A stretch of 64,000 nt of DNA. Origin: Streptomyces sp. XD-27 (lineage in GTDB: Bacteria; Actinomycetota; Actinomycetes; Streptomycetales; Streptomycetaceae). The stretch is taken from NCBI RefSeq assembly GCF_030553055.1, contig NZ_CP130713.1, positions 5,828,001 through 5,892,000 on the forward strand, in the 5' to 3' direction. Under the pieces are notes generated by a model that worked only from the letters and a program-made list of their open reading frames with translations, made no database searches and was not told the origin of the DNA. The stretch's first letter is position 1. Every line of letters begins with the position of its first letter. Position numbers and translations under genes: made by a program. This document shows, one piece after another, positions 36,875 through 46,746 of the stretch.

Positions 36875-37654
36875 ATGACGACCGTGGTGCACGTACCGAA
36901 CGACGCGCTGCGGGCCGTGCGCATCGGCCTGCGGATGAGCCAAGACGACCTGGCGAAGGCGCTTCGCCGAGCAGGGCTGGAACTGGGCGAGCCGAACGAC
37001 GCCAGCAAGAGACTCGTTCAGCGCTGGGAGGCCGGCATCAGCAGGACGCCGAGGCCGGTGTACGTCCGTGCTCTGGAACGCGTCACGGGGATGCCGGTCG
37101 AGTCCTTGGGGTTCGCCCCACAAGTGCCCATGGCCCGGGTGCGCGGCGACGGCGCTGGGGGACACGACATGGCGCCGAGCCCCGAGGGTGTTGCCCCGGC
37201 CGAGGCGGACACCCTGCCGGCCCCGCAGACGGCCGGAGCCAACTACAGCGGTGTGTGGCTGTCCCGGTACGAGTTCTACTCGTCAGGTCGTGACGACACC
37301 TTCGAAGGCAAGCACTTCGTCGTGCTCGTCCAGCACGGCAATCGGCTGACCGGGCGGTCACTGCGAGGGGCGTCGTCCAACCCGGACTCCCCCCTCTCCC
37401 TGGACCTCACGGTCGACCGGAGTGTCGTCACGGGCACGTGGACCGAGCAGACGGCCGGCGACGGCTATTACCAGGGCGCCTCCTACCACGGCGCCGTGCA
37501 GATGCTGGTAGAGCCGACCGGCCGCCGCATGGCGGGGAAGTGGGTCGGGTTCGGCAAGGACTTCGACGTCAACACCGGGCCGTGGGAGCTGAGGCTCATG
37601 GATACGTCGACGTCCAAGGCGACCTTGGAGCTGTACAGCACCCCGCCCGAGTGA
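36875..37654 (+). CDS. XRE-type helix-turn-helix protein with beta-rich C-terminal domain
   Basis: A 259-residue protein. Residues about 10-65 form a Cro/C1-type helix-turn-helix (LRAVRIGLRMSQDDLAKALRR, then KRLVQRWEAGISRTPRPVYV). After a Pro/Ala linker the C-terminal half (YSGVWLSRYEFYSSGRDDTF, LVQHGNRLTGRSLRG, GYYQGASYHGAVQMLVEPTG, AGKWVGFGKDFDVNTGPWEL) looks like a small beta barrel that may sense a ligand. Function unknown. It is divergent from a small Asp-box gene and followed by a shared terminator. Confidence 0.85.
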   Translation: MTTVVHVPNDALRAVRIGLRMSQDDLAKALRRAGLELGEPNDASKRLVQRWEAGISRTPRPVYVRALERVTGMPVESLGFAPQVPMARVRGDGAGGHDMAPSPEGVAPAEADTLPAPQTAGANYSGVWLSRYEFYSSGRDDTFEGKHFVVLVQHGNRLTGRSLRGASSNPDSPLSLDLTVDRSVVTGTWTEQTAGDGYYQGASYHGAVQMLVEPTGRRMAGKWVGFGKDFDVNTGPWELRLMDTSTSKATLELYSTPPE

Positions 37655-37664
37655 CCCGCATGCG

Positions 37665-37706
37665 GACGTCCCCCGTGCCCTGACCGACCAGGGCACGGGG
37701 GACGTC
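37665..37706. terminator. Bidirectional terminator between the XRE gene and the permease
   Basis: An 18-bp perfect stem (left arm 37665-37682 ending CCGTGCCCTG, right arm 37689-37706) with an ACCGAC loop lies between convergent genes ending at 37654 and 37730. Confidence 0.8.
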
Positions 37707-37729
37707 GGCGTTACCGGATACGCGGTGCG

Positions 37730-39223
37730 TCAGACCTGGGAGACCGGCTCCCGGTCGGCGGCGGCCCCCGCCGGCGCGTTCTCCCGCGGCTTCGGAAGGA
37801 CCGCGAAGACGGCGGCCGCGATGACGATCGTCACCGCCCAGCCCAGGCCGTTGCGGCCGAGCCAGGTGTCCGCCAGCGGGCCGGTGAACCAGTCGACCTT
37901 CGTGAAGCACAGCCCCGTGGCCAGCGCCACCAGCCACGCGGCCATCGCCTGCCAGCAGAAGCCGCCCACGTACCAGTAGCGGCCGCCGCGCCCGGTGTCC
38001 GTCAGCGCGTCCGCGTCGTACTTCACCGCCAGGCCGCGCCGCCGCGCCATGTCGACCAGGAAGACGCCGATCCAGGCCGAGAAGGAGACCGCGAGCAGCG
38101 TGAGGAAGGTGATGAAGGAGGACAGGAAGCTCTCGGCGACGAGCATCAGGATCAGTCCGCCGACGAGGCTGATGATCGCGTTGATGCTGACCGCCATCGC
38201 GCGCGGCAGCTTCACGCCCATCGTCTGGGCGGTGAAACCGGCCGAGTACATCGACAGGCTGTTGATCAGCAGCATGCCGACCAGCGCGGTGATCAGATAC
38301 GGCACGGCCAGCCACTTCGGCAGGACGTCGCCGAGGAAGGAGACCGGGTCCGGCGCCGAGGCCAGGTCCGGGGTCACCGCGGCCATCACCGCGCCCATCA
38401 GCACCATCGGGACCACCACGACCGCCGCGCCCGAGACCGTCGTACCGACGATGGCCCGGCTGCTGGTGTTGCCCGGAAGGTAGCGGGTGAAGTCCGGACC
38501 CGACGGGATCCAGCTGATGCCGCCCGCCGCGATGGTGCCGATGCCCGCGATCAGCATCGACGTGCTGCCGGACGGGCGGGAGAAGACCTTGTCCCAGTCG
38601 ACGTTGGCGATCAGGTAGCCGAGCACCAGCACGCTGAACGCGCCGAACAGATACGTCGACCACTTGTTGCACACGGCGAGCACCTTGCGGCCCATGCCAC
38701 TGACCAGGAAGGTGCAGGCGACGAAGGCGAAGAGGGTGACGACGATCAGCGGGGTGTTGCTCTCGATGCCGAAGAGCAGATCCAGCACGGTCAGCATGGC
38801 GTACGCGCCGGTGACCGCGTTGATCGTCTCCCAGCCGAACCGGGCGATCCACAGGATCATGCCGGGGAAGTAGTTGCCGCGGACGCCGAAGGTCGCGCGC
38901 GACAGCATCAGCCCGGGCGCGCCACCCCACTTTCCGGCCAACGACACCACGCCGACCATGCCGTACGAGACGGCGGAGGCGCAGACGCCGACCAACAGGA
39001 CCTGCCACAGGCTCAGCCCGTTGAACACCACCAGGCCCGCACCCATGGTGAGCAGCAGCACACTGATGTTGGCGGCGACCCAGGTCGGGAAAAGCTCGCG
39101 GGCTCTGCCGTGCCGCTCGTGCTCCGGAACCGGCTCGATGCCTCTGGTCTCGATGGCGCCCTCTTCAGAAGAAGAGGCGGGTGCGGTGGCGTCCGCGGTG
39201 GCGGGAGCGGTGGCGTGATCCAT
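37730..39223 (-). CDS. Cytosine/purine permease (NCS1 family, CodB-like)
   Basis: A 497-residue integral membrane transporter with about 12 helices. An acidic N-terminus (IETRGIEPVPEHERHGRARELFPTW) is typical of NCS1 permeases. SLAGKWGGAPGLMLSRATFG is the conserved helix 2-3 segment, and WIPSGPDFTRYLPGNTSSRA and the ending REPVSQV follow. It probably imports cytosine, purine or a related base with protons or sodium; no deaminase gene is adjacent. ATG at 39223 is used; the frame is open further upstream. It lies next to the TnpB insertion. Confidence 0.88.
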   Translation of the reverse strand: MDHATAPATADATAPASSSEEGAIETRGIEPVPEHERHGRARELFPTWVAANISVLLLTMGAGLVVFNGLSLWQVLLVGVCASAVSYGMVGVVSLAGKWGGAPGLMLSRATFGVRGNYFPGMILWIARFGWETINAVTGAYAMLTVLDLLFGIESNTPLIVVTLFAFVACTFLVSGMGRKVLAVCNKWSTYLFGAFSVLVLGYLIANVDWDKVFSRPSGSTSMLIAGIGTIAAGGISWIPSGPDFTRYLPGNTSSRAIVGTTVSGAAVVVVPMVLMGAVMAAVTPDLASAPDPVSFLGDVLPKWLAVPYLITALVGMLLINSLSMYSAGFTAQTMGVKLPRAMAVSINAIISLVGGLILMLVAESFLSSFITFLTLLAVSFSAWIGVFLVDMARRRGLAVKYDADALTDTGRGGRYWYVGGFCWQAMAAWLVALATGLCFTKVDWFTGPLADTWLGRNGLGWAVTIVIAAAVFAVLPKPRENAPAGAAADREPVSQV

Positions 39224-39421
39224 GAAGGCAGGCTCCGTGCGTGGGCATGCTGGGGCGCAAGGCCGGGTACAGGGGAACGCGAGGGACTCTACGCGCGTCG
39301 CATGCCGCCGCGCCATCGTACTTTGCTCCAACGTGTAGCCATAAGCGGCTTTGGTCCCGATACCCAAAGGCGGGACCGGAGGCGGGATCGCCTTTCCGGA
39401 CGAGTGGCTGATACTGAGAGC

Positions 39422-39540
39422 GTTGTGACTCCTCCGCCCCGCAAACGGGGTGGCTTCTCGCTACGCCGGTTGGGCTTCGCGATGGGCCAGCCCGGCCCGT
39501 AGGACGTTGGAAGCACCCACTGTGTCAGCGTGTGCGCTGT
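39422..39540 (-). ncRNA. Putative omega (right-end) guide RNA of TnpB
   Basis: In this family a guide RNA overlaps the 3' end of tnpB and the element's right end. Downstream of the TAG stop (39461-39463) the strand reads GAGAAGCCA, a CCCCG-TTTG-CGGGG hairpin, then CGGAGGAGTCACAAC. The adjacent host sequence, starting GCTCTCAGTATCAGCC below 39422, would be the guide. The 5' limit is a guess. Confidence 0.4.
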
Positions 39541-40486
39541 GGCCGCACGCGACGCAGCAGAACGTCTCCTGCGTCGGCCGGTTCTCTCTGGCGGTGTGCC
39601 CGCACTCAGGACACTGTCTGGAGGTGTTGCGGGGCGCCACCGCTGTCACTTCCCGTCCGGCGCACTCTGCCTTGGCGTTCAGGATCGCGAGGAACACCCC
39701 CCACCCGGCATCGGTGATTGAGCGGTTCAGCCCAGCTTTGGCCGCTGCCCCGTTGGGGGCGTAGGTGCCGTCTCCGCTCGGGCGCGGCTCCGGGGCCTTG
39801 CTCATGTTGCGGATCTTCAAGTCTTCATGCGCGATGAAGTCGTGCTGCCGCACGAGATCAATCGCGACCTTGTGAGCATGATCGAGCCGTTGGCGGCTCA
39901 CCTTGCGATGTAACCGGGCGACTCTTTCGACCGCCTTGCGGCGGCGTCTGGAACCGCGCTTGCACCGGCTGAGTGCCTGTTGTGCCTGTCCGAGTTTGGC
40001 GGCGGCTTTCCGGCCGTGGCGCGGATTGTGCACAAATCCGCCGTTGGAATCGGCGAGGAAGTTGGCGATACCCATGTCGATTCCGATCGCGCTGCCGGTC
40101 GCGGGCAACGGATCGGGATCCGTCCGCTCGGCGGTGAGAACCGCGTACCACCGCTTGCCTTCGCGCTTGAAGCGCGGATACCCCGGCTTCTCACCGGCCT
40201 TGATCCGGCGGAAGAACGCGGCGAAGGCCTTGTCCAGACGGCGCAAGGTGGCTTGTTGGGAACTGAATGACCAGCGGCCCTGCCGTTCGGGGGCGAATGC
40301 TCGGATCTCCTTGAGCTGCGCGGACTGATGTCCATACCGGATGGTCGTTCTGGAGACGTGCCGGAAGGCGTCACGACGTTCCTGTAATGCACCGTTGTAG
40401 AGCGAGCAGTGATCGCGCAGCATCTCACCGAGTGCTTGCCTCTGCCGCACGGTGGGCCGCATGAGGAACTTGTACGTGCGGATCAT
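39461..40486 (-). CDS. tnpB: TnpB, RNA-guided nuclease of an IS605/IS1341 element
   Basis: A 341-residue TnpB. MIRTYKFLMRPTVRQRQALG and NGALQERRDAFR are the usual N-terminal helices. The RuvC-like triad is complete: D137 (GIDMGIANF), E221 (FIAHEDLKIRNM) and D321 (AHADTVGASNVLRAG). A zinc finger C292-x2-C295 and C311-x2-C314 sits before the last Asp. GGGAGGTGGG just upstream supports the ATG at 40486; the frame runs further upstream without conservation. It looks active, though shorter than the typical 370-400 residues. It is convergent with nothing and sits between codB and ftsY. Confidence 0.92.
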   Translation of the reverse strand: MIRTYKFLMRPTVRQRQALGEMLRDHCSLYNGALQERRDAFRHVSRTTIRYGHQSAQLKEIRAFAPERQGRWSFSSQQATLRRLDKAFAAFFRRIKAGEKPGYPRFKREGKRWYAVLTAERTDPDPLPATGSAIGIDMGIANFLADSNGGFVHNPRHGRKAAAKLGQAQQALSRCKRGSRRRRKAVERVARLHRKVSRQRLDHAHKVAIDLVRQHDFIAHEDLKIRNMSKAPEPRPSGDGTYAPNGAAAKAGLNRSITDAGWGVFLAILNAKAECAGREVTAVAPRNTSRQCPECGHTARENRPTQETFCCVACGHSAHADTVGASNVLRAGLAHREAQPA

Positions 40487-40909
40487 CCAGCCCACCTCCC
40501 TTCGGTTCTCGCTGAGTCTGCCTAGCACGTCGTGCCGCTGTCTGACGGTCTGGCCACCCATCGCTCCCCCGGGTGGCATATCCATAACAGGCAGGCTCGC
40601 CCTCGCGCAGTCTGGTAAAGGGGGGAGAGGCTGAGCATTGGTCGCGATCGGGCCGGGCGTGATGAATACGGCACCCCCGGATCTTTCAGAAGCCGTGGCG
40701 CATGACCATCCACAGCGATGGCGGCGAGGAGCGTCCGCGGAGGCCGCCGGCGGCTACCCGGGCGTCCTCTTGGCGATCAAGTTCCAGGGGAGGCTCATAG
40801 GAACCCCAGCGACTAGGCTGACCAGCGCAACGGGGCCTCGGGGGGCCATAGGGGTCACCGGGTTAGACTCCATAACCGCCTGACCTTGAGAAAGGCTCTG
40901 AAAGAGTCG
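40487..40909. other. Intergenic region between tnpB and ftsY
   Basis: About 420 bases without a supported gene. The first 100 or so probably include the element's left end, and the last 150 (with GGGTTAGACTCC at 40859-40870) the ftsY promoter. The open frames here are short and arginine-rich. Confidence 0.4.
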
Positions 40910-42139
40910 ATGGAATTCGTCATCCTTGCCGCAGTCATCGCTGTGATCGCGCTCGCCGCGGTCAGCGGGCTCGTGGTCAGCAGCCGCAAGAAGAAGCAGC
41001 TGCCCCCGGCCCCGCCGAGCAGCCCGTCCGTCACCGCGCCGCCCGCCGAGCCGCACGTCGGCGAGGAGGCCGAAACCCCGCGTGAGGAGCCGCGCAGGAC
41101 CATCGAGGAGGTGGACCTCCCGGCGACCGAGGCGCCGGAGGCTCCGCCCGTAGCCGTCGTCGAGGAGCCCGAGGCGCCCGCGATCGAGGTGCCCGAGCCG
41201 ACGGCCGGCCGGCTGGTCCGGCTCCGCGCCCGGCTCTCCCGATCCCAGAACTCCCTGGGCAAGGGCCTCCTCACGCTGCTGTCCCGTGAGCACCTGGACG
41301 AGGAGACCTGGGAGGAGATCGAGGACACCCTGCTGACCGCCGACGTCGGCGTCGCGCCGACCCAGGAACTGGTCGAGCGACTCCGCGAGCGGGTCAAGGT
41401 GCTGGGCACCCGTACGCCCGACGAACTGCGCGCCCTGCTGCGCGAGGAGCTGCTCCATCTGATCGGCACCGAGGCCGACCGCTCGGTCCACACCGAGCCC
41501 GGCGTGGGGACGAACGGCGAGGAGAAGCCGGGCGTCGTCATGGTCGTCGGGGTCAACGGCACGGGGAAGACCACGACCACGGGCAAGCTCGCCCGGGTGC
41601 TGGTCGCCGACGGCAAGTCCGTCGTCCTGGGCGCGGCCGACACCTTCCGGGCCGCCGCCACCGACCAGCTCCAGACCTGGGGCGAGCGCGTCGGCGCCCG
41701 CACCGTCCGGGGCCCCGAGAACGGCGACCCGGCCTCCGTCGCGTTCGACGCGGTCAAGGAGGGCATCGCGGAGGGCGCGGACGTCGTCCTCATCGACACC
41801 GCCGGCCGCCTGCACACCAAGACCGGCCTCATGGACGAGCTGGGCAAGGTCAAGCGCGTCGTGGAGAAGCACGGCGCGGTCGACGAGGTGCTGCTCGTCC
41901 TCGACGCCACCACCGGCCAGAACGGCCTGGTGCAGGCGCGGGTCTTCGCCGAGGTGGTGGACATCACCGGCATCGTGCTCACCAAGCTCGACGGCACGGC
42001 CAAGGGCGGCATCGTGGTCGCGGTCCAGCGGGACCTGGGCGTACCGGTGAAGCTGGTCGGCCTGGGCGAGGGCGCGGACGACCTCGCGCCGTTCGAGCCG
42101 GAGGCGTTCGTCGACGCCCTCATCGGCAACGGCGCGTAG
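40910..42139 (+). CDS. ftsY: Signal recognition particle receptor FtsY
   Basis: A 409-residue SRP GTPase that docks ribosome-SRP complexes at the membrane. MEFVILAAVIAVIALAAVSG is an N-terminal membrane helix (typical of actinobacteria), followed by an acidic Pro/Glu linker, the N domain from about residue 105, and the G domain: GVNGTGKTTT at 214-223, DTFRAAATDQL, DTAGRLHTK, TKLDGTAKGG and GEGADDLAPFEPEAF. The ATG at 40910 is chosen because the membrane segment begins there. Its partner Ffh is at 49456. Confidence 0.96.
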   Translation: MEFVILAAVIAVIALAAVSGLVVSSRKKKQLPPAPPSSPSVTAPPAEPHVGEEAETPREEPRRTIEEVDLPATEAPEAPPVAVVEEPEAPAIEVPEPTAGRLVRLRARLSRSQNSLGKGLLTLLSREHLDEETWEEIEDTLLTADVGVAPTQELVERLRERVKVLGTRTPDELRALLREELLHLIGTEADRSVHTEPGVGTNGEEKPGVVMVVGVNGTGKTTTTGKLARVLVADGKSVVLGAADTFRAAATDQLQTWGERVGARTVRGPENGDPASVAFDAVKEGIAEGADVVLIDTAGRLHTKTGLMDELGKVKRVVEKHGAVDEVLLVLDATTGQNGLVQARVFAEVVDITGIVLTKLDGTAKGGIVVAVQRDLGVPVKLVGLGEGADDLAPFEPEAFVDALIGNGA

Positions 42140-42167
42140 ATCGGCGACGGCGCGTAGCGCGCTTCGC

Positions 42168-42212
42168 CGTCAGGCGGCGTACGGGTCCACTGAGCCCGTG
42201 CGCCGCCTGACG
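42168..42212 (+). terminator. ftsY terminator
   Basis: An 18-bp stem (42168-42185 with 42195-42212, one G-T pair) around a nine-base loop, followed by GCTTTC. Its 3' arm is the first unit of the repeat that follows. Confidence 0.75.
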
Positions 42213-42290
42213 GCTTTCAGCTGAGTCGAGCCTGTGCGCCGCCGGCGGCTTTCAACCGAGCTGAGCCCGTACGCCGCCCGACGGCTTTCA
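42192..42290. repeat. Three tandem copies of the terminator arm
   Basis: GAGCCCGTGCGCCGCC plus TGACGGCTTTCAG at 42192-42220 recurs with changes at 42228-42255 and 42263-42290, a period of about 35 bases. The last copy supplies the stop codon of the minus-strand prim-pol-like gene. Confidence 0.7.
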
Positions 42291-42959
42291 GCGGCACAGC
42301 CCCCGGCACACGTACGCCAGCGTGCCCAGCAGCAGCCGGGCCTGCGGCGGACGCCCCGCCGTGTCCAGCGTCGGCGGGCGCAGCCAGCGCACCGGCCCCA
42401 GGCCGCCCAGGTCGGACGGCGGGGCCGTGAGATGGTCGCCGGGGCCCAGGCAGCGCAGGTCCAGGTCGGCGTCGTCCCAGCCCATGCGGTACAGCAGCTG
42501 GGGCAGCTCGGCGGCGGCTCCGGGGGCGACGAAGAACTGTGCCCGCCCCCGCGGGGTCACGGTCACCGGGCCCAGCGGCAGGCCCATCCGCTCCAGTCGG
42601 ACCAGGGCTCGCCGCCCCGCCCGCTCGGCCACCTCCAGTACGTCGAAGGAGCGGCCCACCGGCAGCAGCACGGCCGCGCCGGGGACCTCGGCCCAGGCGG
42701 CGACGGCGTCGTCGAGCGTGGCGCCGGCGGGGACCGGCGAAGCGAAGTCCAGCGGATGCGCCCCGGGCGCGGAACACCGCACGTCACCGCATGAGCATTC
42801 GTTTCTGCCCGAGCCGAGGCCGCGTGCGGCCAGGGCTCCCGGCATCACGTCCCAGCCCCACAGTCCGGTGTACTCCGCCACCGTCGTGCAGTCCGACGGG
42901 CGGCCCCGCCGCCGCGGGCCGGAGCGCTTGTCCCGGATGCCGCCGATCGTGAAGCCCAT
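42288..42959 (-). CDS. Bifunctional DNA primase/polymerase N-terminal-like protein
   Basis: A 223-residue protein. [20 protein letters not shown] begins it; AEYTGLWGWDVMPGALAARG, CSCGDVRCSAPGAHPLDF, SFDVLEVAERAGRRALVRLE and GRAQFFVAPGAAAELPQLLY match the prim-pol N-terminal family found as a small stand-alone protein in Streptomyces beside nsdA. The catalytic Asp pair of true prim-pols is not clear, so enzymatic activity is doubtful. GGAGGGGGC precedes the ATG at 42959. Its last codons lie in the tandem repeat after ftsY. Confidence 0.82.
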   Translation of the reverse strand: MGFTIGGIRDKRSGPRRRGRPSDCTTVAEYTGLWGWDVMPGALAARGLGSGRNECSCGDVRCSAPGAHPLDFASPVPAGATLDDAVAAWAEVPGAAVLLPVGRSFDVLEVAERAGRRALVRLERMGLPLGPVTVTPRGRAQFFVAPGAAAELPQLLYRMGWDDADLDLRCLGPGDHLTAPPSDLGGLGPVRWLRPPTLDTAGRPPQARLLLGTLAYVCRGLCR

Positions 42960-43412
42960 GCCCCCTCCAACGGGTCCCGCTTGCCGATGGTTACGTCCTG
43001 GAGTGCCACGCTCACGGGGTGTCGTCATCGTGTCGCCCTCGAATGGCGGCGGCGCGTTGCCTCGTAGCGGGTGGTGAAGTGCTGTCCGTGCGCCCCCGTG
43101 CGCGCCGCCGCAACCAGTTCCTGATCGCCCAGCGCCCAGTGAATCGTGCGAAGCGGGACCGTAGTTCCATCGCAGGGGTGGCGAATGGTGGCGTTTAAGG
43201 GAAGCCCCTGACGTCGGTCGTGATCGTAAGATTACTTTCGGTGCACGAACCCGGGGTGTCATCCTCCGTCTACGGGTATGCCGGAGGCACGGCCTTGAGG
43301 CCCGGGGAGTCGGCCGGTGGCTCGAAGTGGACCGCCGGATCGGCAAGTGGCCGAGCCGACAGGCATTCTGATGGCGATTCAGATCGAGATACGCGGGAAT
43401 GGGGGCCTTCCA
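42960..43412. other. Divergent regulatory region between the prim-pol-like gene and nsdA
   Basis: About 450 bases without a supported gene. Both flanking genes must have promoters here. The patch GATCGTAAGATTACTTTCGG near 43220 is relatively AT-rich and a plausible nsdA promoter region. In-frame ATG at 43371 could extend nsdA into it. Confidence 0.4.
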
Positions 43413-44900
43413 GTGGGCGGCAACGGCGGAAGTGCTGACAAACGCCCCAATGAGCAGTTGGGTTCGTGGTTCGTGCGCAGCGGCTGGTCCAAGGGCGAGC
43501 TGGCGCGCCAGGTGAACCGCCGGGCCCGGCAATTGGGTGCCCACCACGTCAGCACCGACACCTCCCGGGTGCGGCGCTGGCTGGACGGCGAGCAGCCGCG
43601 CGAGCCCATTCCGCGCATCCTCTCCGAGCTGTTCTCGGAGCGCTTCGGATGCGTCGTCGGCGTCGAGGACCTCGGTCTGCGCCCCGCCCACCCCTCGCCC
43701 TCCGCGTCCGGCGTGGACCTGCCCTGGGCCGGTCCGCAGACGGTCTCGCTGCTCAGCGAGTTCTCCCGCAGCGACCTGATGCTCGCCCGGCGCGGCTTCC
43801 TCGGCACCTCGCTCGCGCTCGCCGCGGGCCCCGCCCTGGTCGAGCCGATGCAGCGCTGGCTGGCGCCCACGCCCGCCGGCCAGCCGCCGCTGCCCCAGCA
43901 GGCGGACGGCGAGCGTTTACGCCGCGGGACCCGGCTCTCCAGGCCGGAACTGGAGCTGCTGGAGGCCACCGCCGTGATGTTCCGGCAGTGGGACGCCCAG
44001 TGCGGCGGCGGGCTCCGCCGCAAGGCGGTTGTCGGCCAGCTTCACGAAGTCACCGACCTGCTCCAGGAGGCACAGGGCGGCCCCGCCGCCAAGCGGCTGT
44101 TCACCGTCGCCGCCGAGCTCGCCGAGCTGGCCGGGTGGATGAGCTACGACATCGGCATGCAGCCCACCGCCCAGAAGTACTTCGTGCTCGCCCTGCACGC
44201 CGCGAAGGAGGCCGGGGACCGTCCCCTGGGCTCGTACATCCTCTCCAGCATGAGCCGCCAGATGATCCACCTGGGGCGGCCGGACGACGCGCTGGAGTTG
44301 ATCCACCTCGCGCAATACGGCAGCCGGGAGAGCTCCACCGCCCGCACGCAGGCGATGCTGCACGCGATGGAGGCGCGCGCCTACGCCAACATGGGACAGC
44401 CCAACAAGTGCCACCGGGCGGTGCGGATGGCCGAGGACGCCTTCAGCGACTGCGACCCGCGGCACGACGGGGACCCGGACTGGATCCGCTTCTTCTCCGA
44501 GGCCGAGCTGAACGCCGAGAACGCCCATTCCTTCCGCGACCTGGCCTATGTCGCCGGGCGCAGCCCCACGTACGCCAACCTCGCCACCCCGTACATGGAG
44601 CGGGCCGTCGAGCTGTTCCGCGCCGAATCCGAGCACCAGGACGGCCACCACCGATCGTATGCGCTCAACCTGATCGGCATGGCCACCGTCCATCTGCTCC
44701 ACAAGGAGCCGGAGGAGTGCGCGGCCGTCGCCCAGGAGGCGCTGCCGCTGGCCAAGCGGGTCCGCTCCGAGCGGGTGAACAACCGGCTGCGCAAGACCGT
44801 GGACACCGCCGTGCGGGACTACGGCGACGTGCCCGCCGTGGCCCACCTCGGCGAGGCGCTCGCCGAGCAGATGCCCGACTACGTCCCCGAAGCCGTCTGA
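43413..44900 (+). CDS. nsdA: NsdA, negative regulator of differentiation (TPR-like)
   Basis: A 495-residue protein. After a glycine-rich start (VGGNGGSADKRPNEQLGSWF), residues about 15-80 resemble a winged or helix-turn-helix domain (SGWSKGELARQVNRRARQLG, DTSRVRRWLDGEQPREPIP). The long C-terminal part is a TPR-like helical array (AAKRLFTVAAELAELAGWMS, MEARAYANMGQPNKCHRAV, YALNLIGMATVHLLHKEPEE). In S. coelicolor, NsdA loss boosts sporulation and actinorhodin. The GTG at 43413 is used by analogy with that protein; an in-frame ATG at 43371 would add 14 residues. Confidence 0.9.
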   Translation: MGGNGGSADKRPNEQLGSWFVRSGWSKGELARQVNRRARQLGAHHVSTDTSRVRRWLDGEQPREPIPRILSELFSERFGCVVGVEDLGLRPAHPSPSASGVDLPWAGPQTVSLLSEFSRSDLMLARRGFLGTSLALAAGPALVEPMQRWLAPTPAGQPPLPQQADGERLRRGTRLSRPELELLEATAVMFRQWDAQCGGGLRRKAVVGQLHEVTDLLQEAQGGPAAKRLFTVAAELAELAGWMSYDIGMQPTAQKYFVLALHAAKEAGDRPLGSYILSSMSRQMIHLGRPDDALELIHLAQYGSRESSTARTQAMLHAMEARAYANMGQPNKCHRAVRMAEDAFSDCDPRHDGDPDWIRFFSEAELNAENAHSFRDLAYVAGRSPTYANLATPYMERAVELFRAESEHQDGHHRSYALNLIGMATVHLLHKEPEECAAVAQEALPLAKRVRSERVNNRLRKTVDTAVRDYGDVPAVAHLGEALAEQMPDYVPEAV

Positions 44901-45087
44901 CCCGGGAGGCCGCCGCACGTACCGCGGCGGTTCATCCGCGCGTAACACGGCACCGCCCTTCGTCACTGCCGTGAAACACCGAGGGGCGTCCACTGAAACC
45001 GCCCTGCGTCAGTCTCATGGCGAAAACCGGCCCACACCCCCCGCACCCCTTCCCGCACGGGCCGAAGGTTTCGAGGAGACGTCGACA

Positions 45088-46706
<1,619 letters not shown>

Positions 46707-46746
46707 GGCCGGACCGACCGACACCCCACGAACAGGGAGACCCGAG

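Larger units (their letters stand above)
39422..40486 (-). mobile_element. IS605/IS1341-type element carrying only tnpB
   Basis: A stand-alone tnpB with no tnpA. The right end probably lies near 39422, where the strand reads CGGAGGAGTCACAAC after a small hairpin, a common end for this family. The left end lies beyond 40486, perhaps 40570-40620, and could not be placed. Without TnpA it would need mobilisation in trans. Confidence 0.6.

Noticed and set aside
36830..37165. Minus-strand frame of 111 residues opposite the XRE gene
   Set aside because: Antisense shadow of the helix-turn-helix region; no RBS.
40638..40883. Short open frame between tnpB and ftsY
   Set aside because: No RBS, poor codon bias and no recognisable sequence; it covers the likely ftsY promoter.
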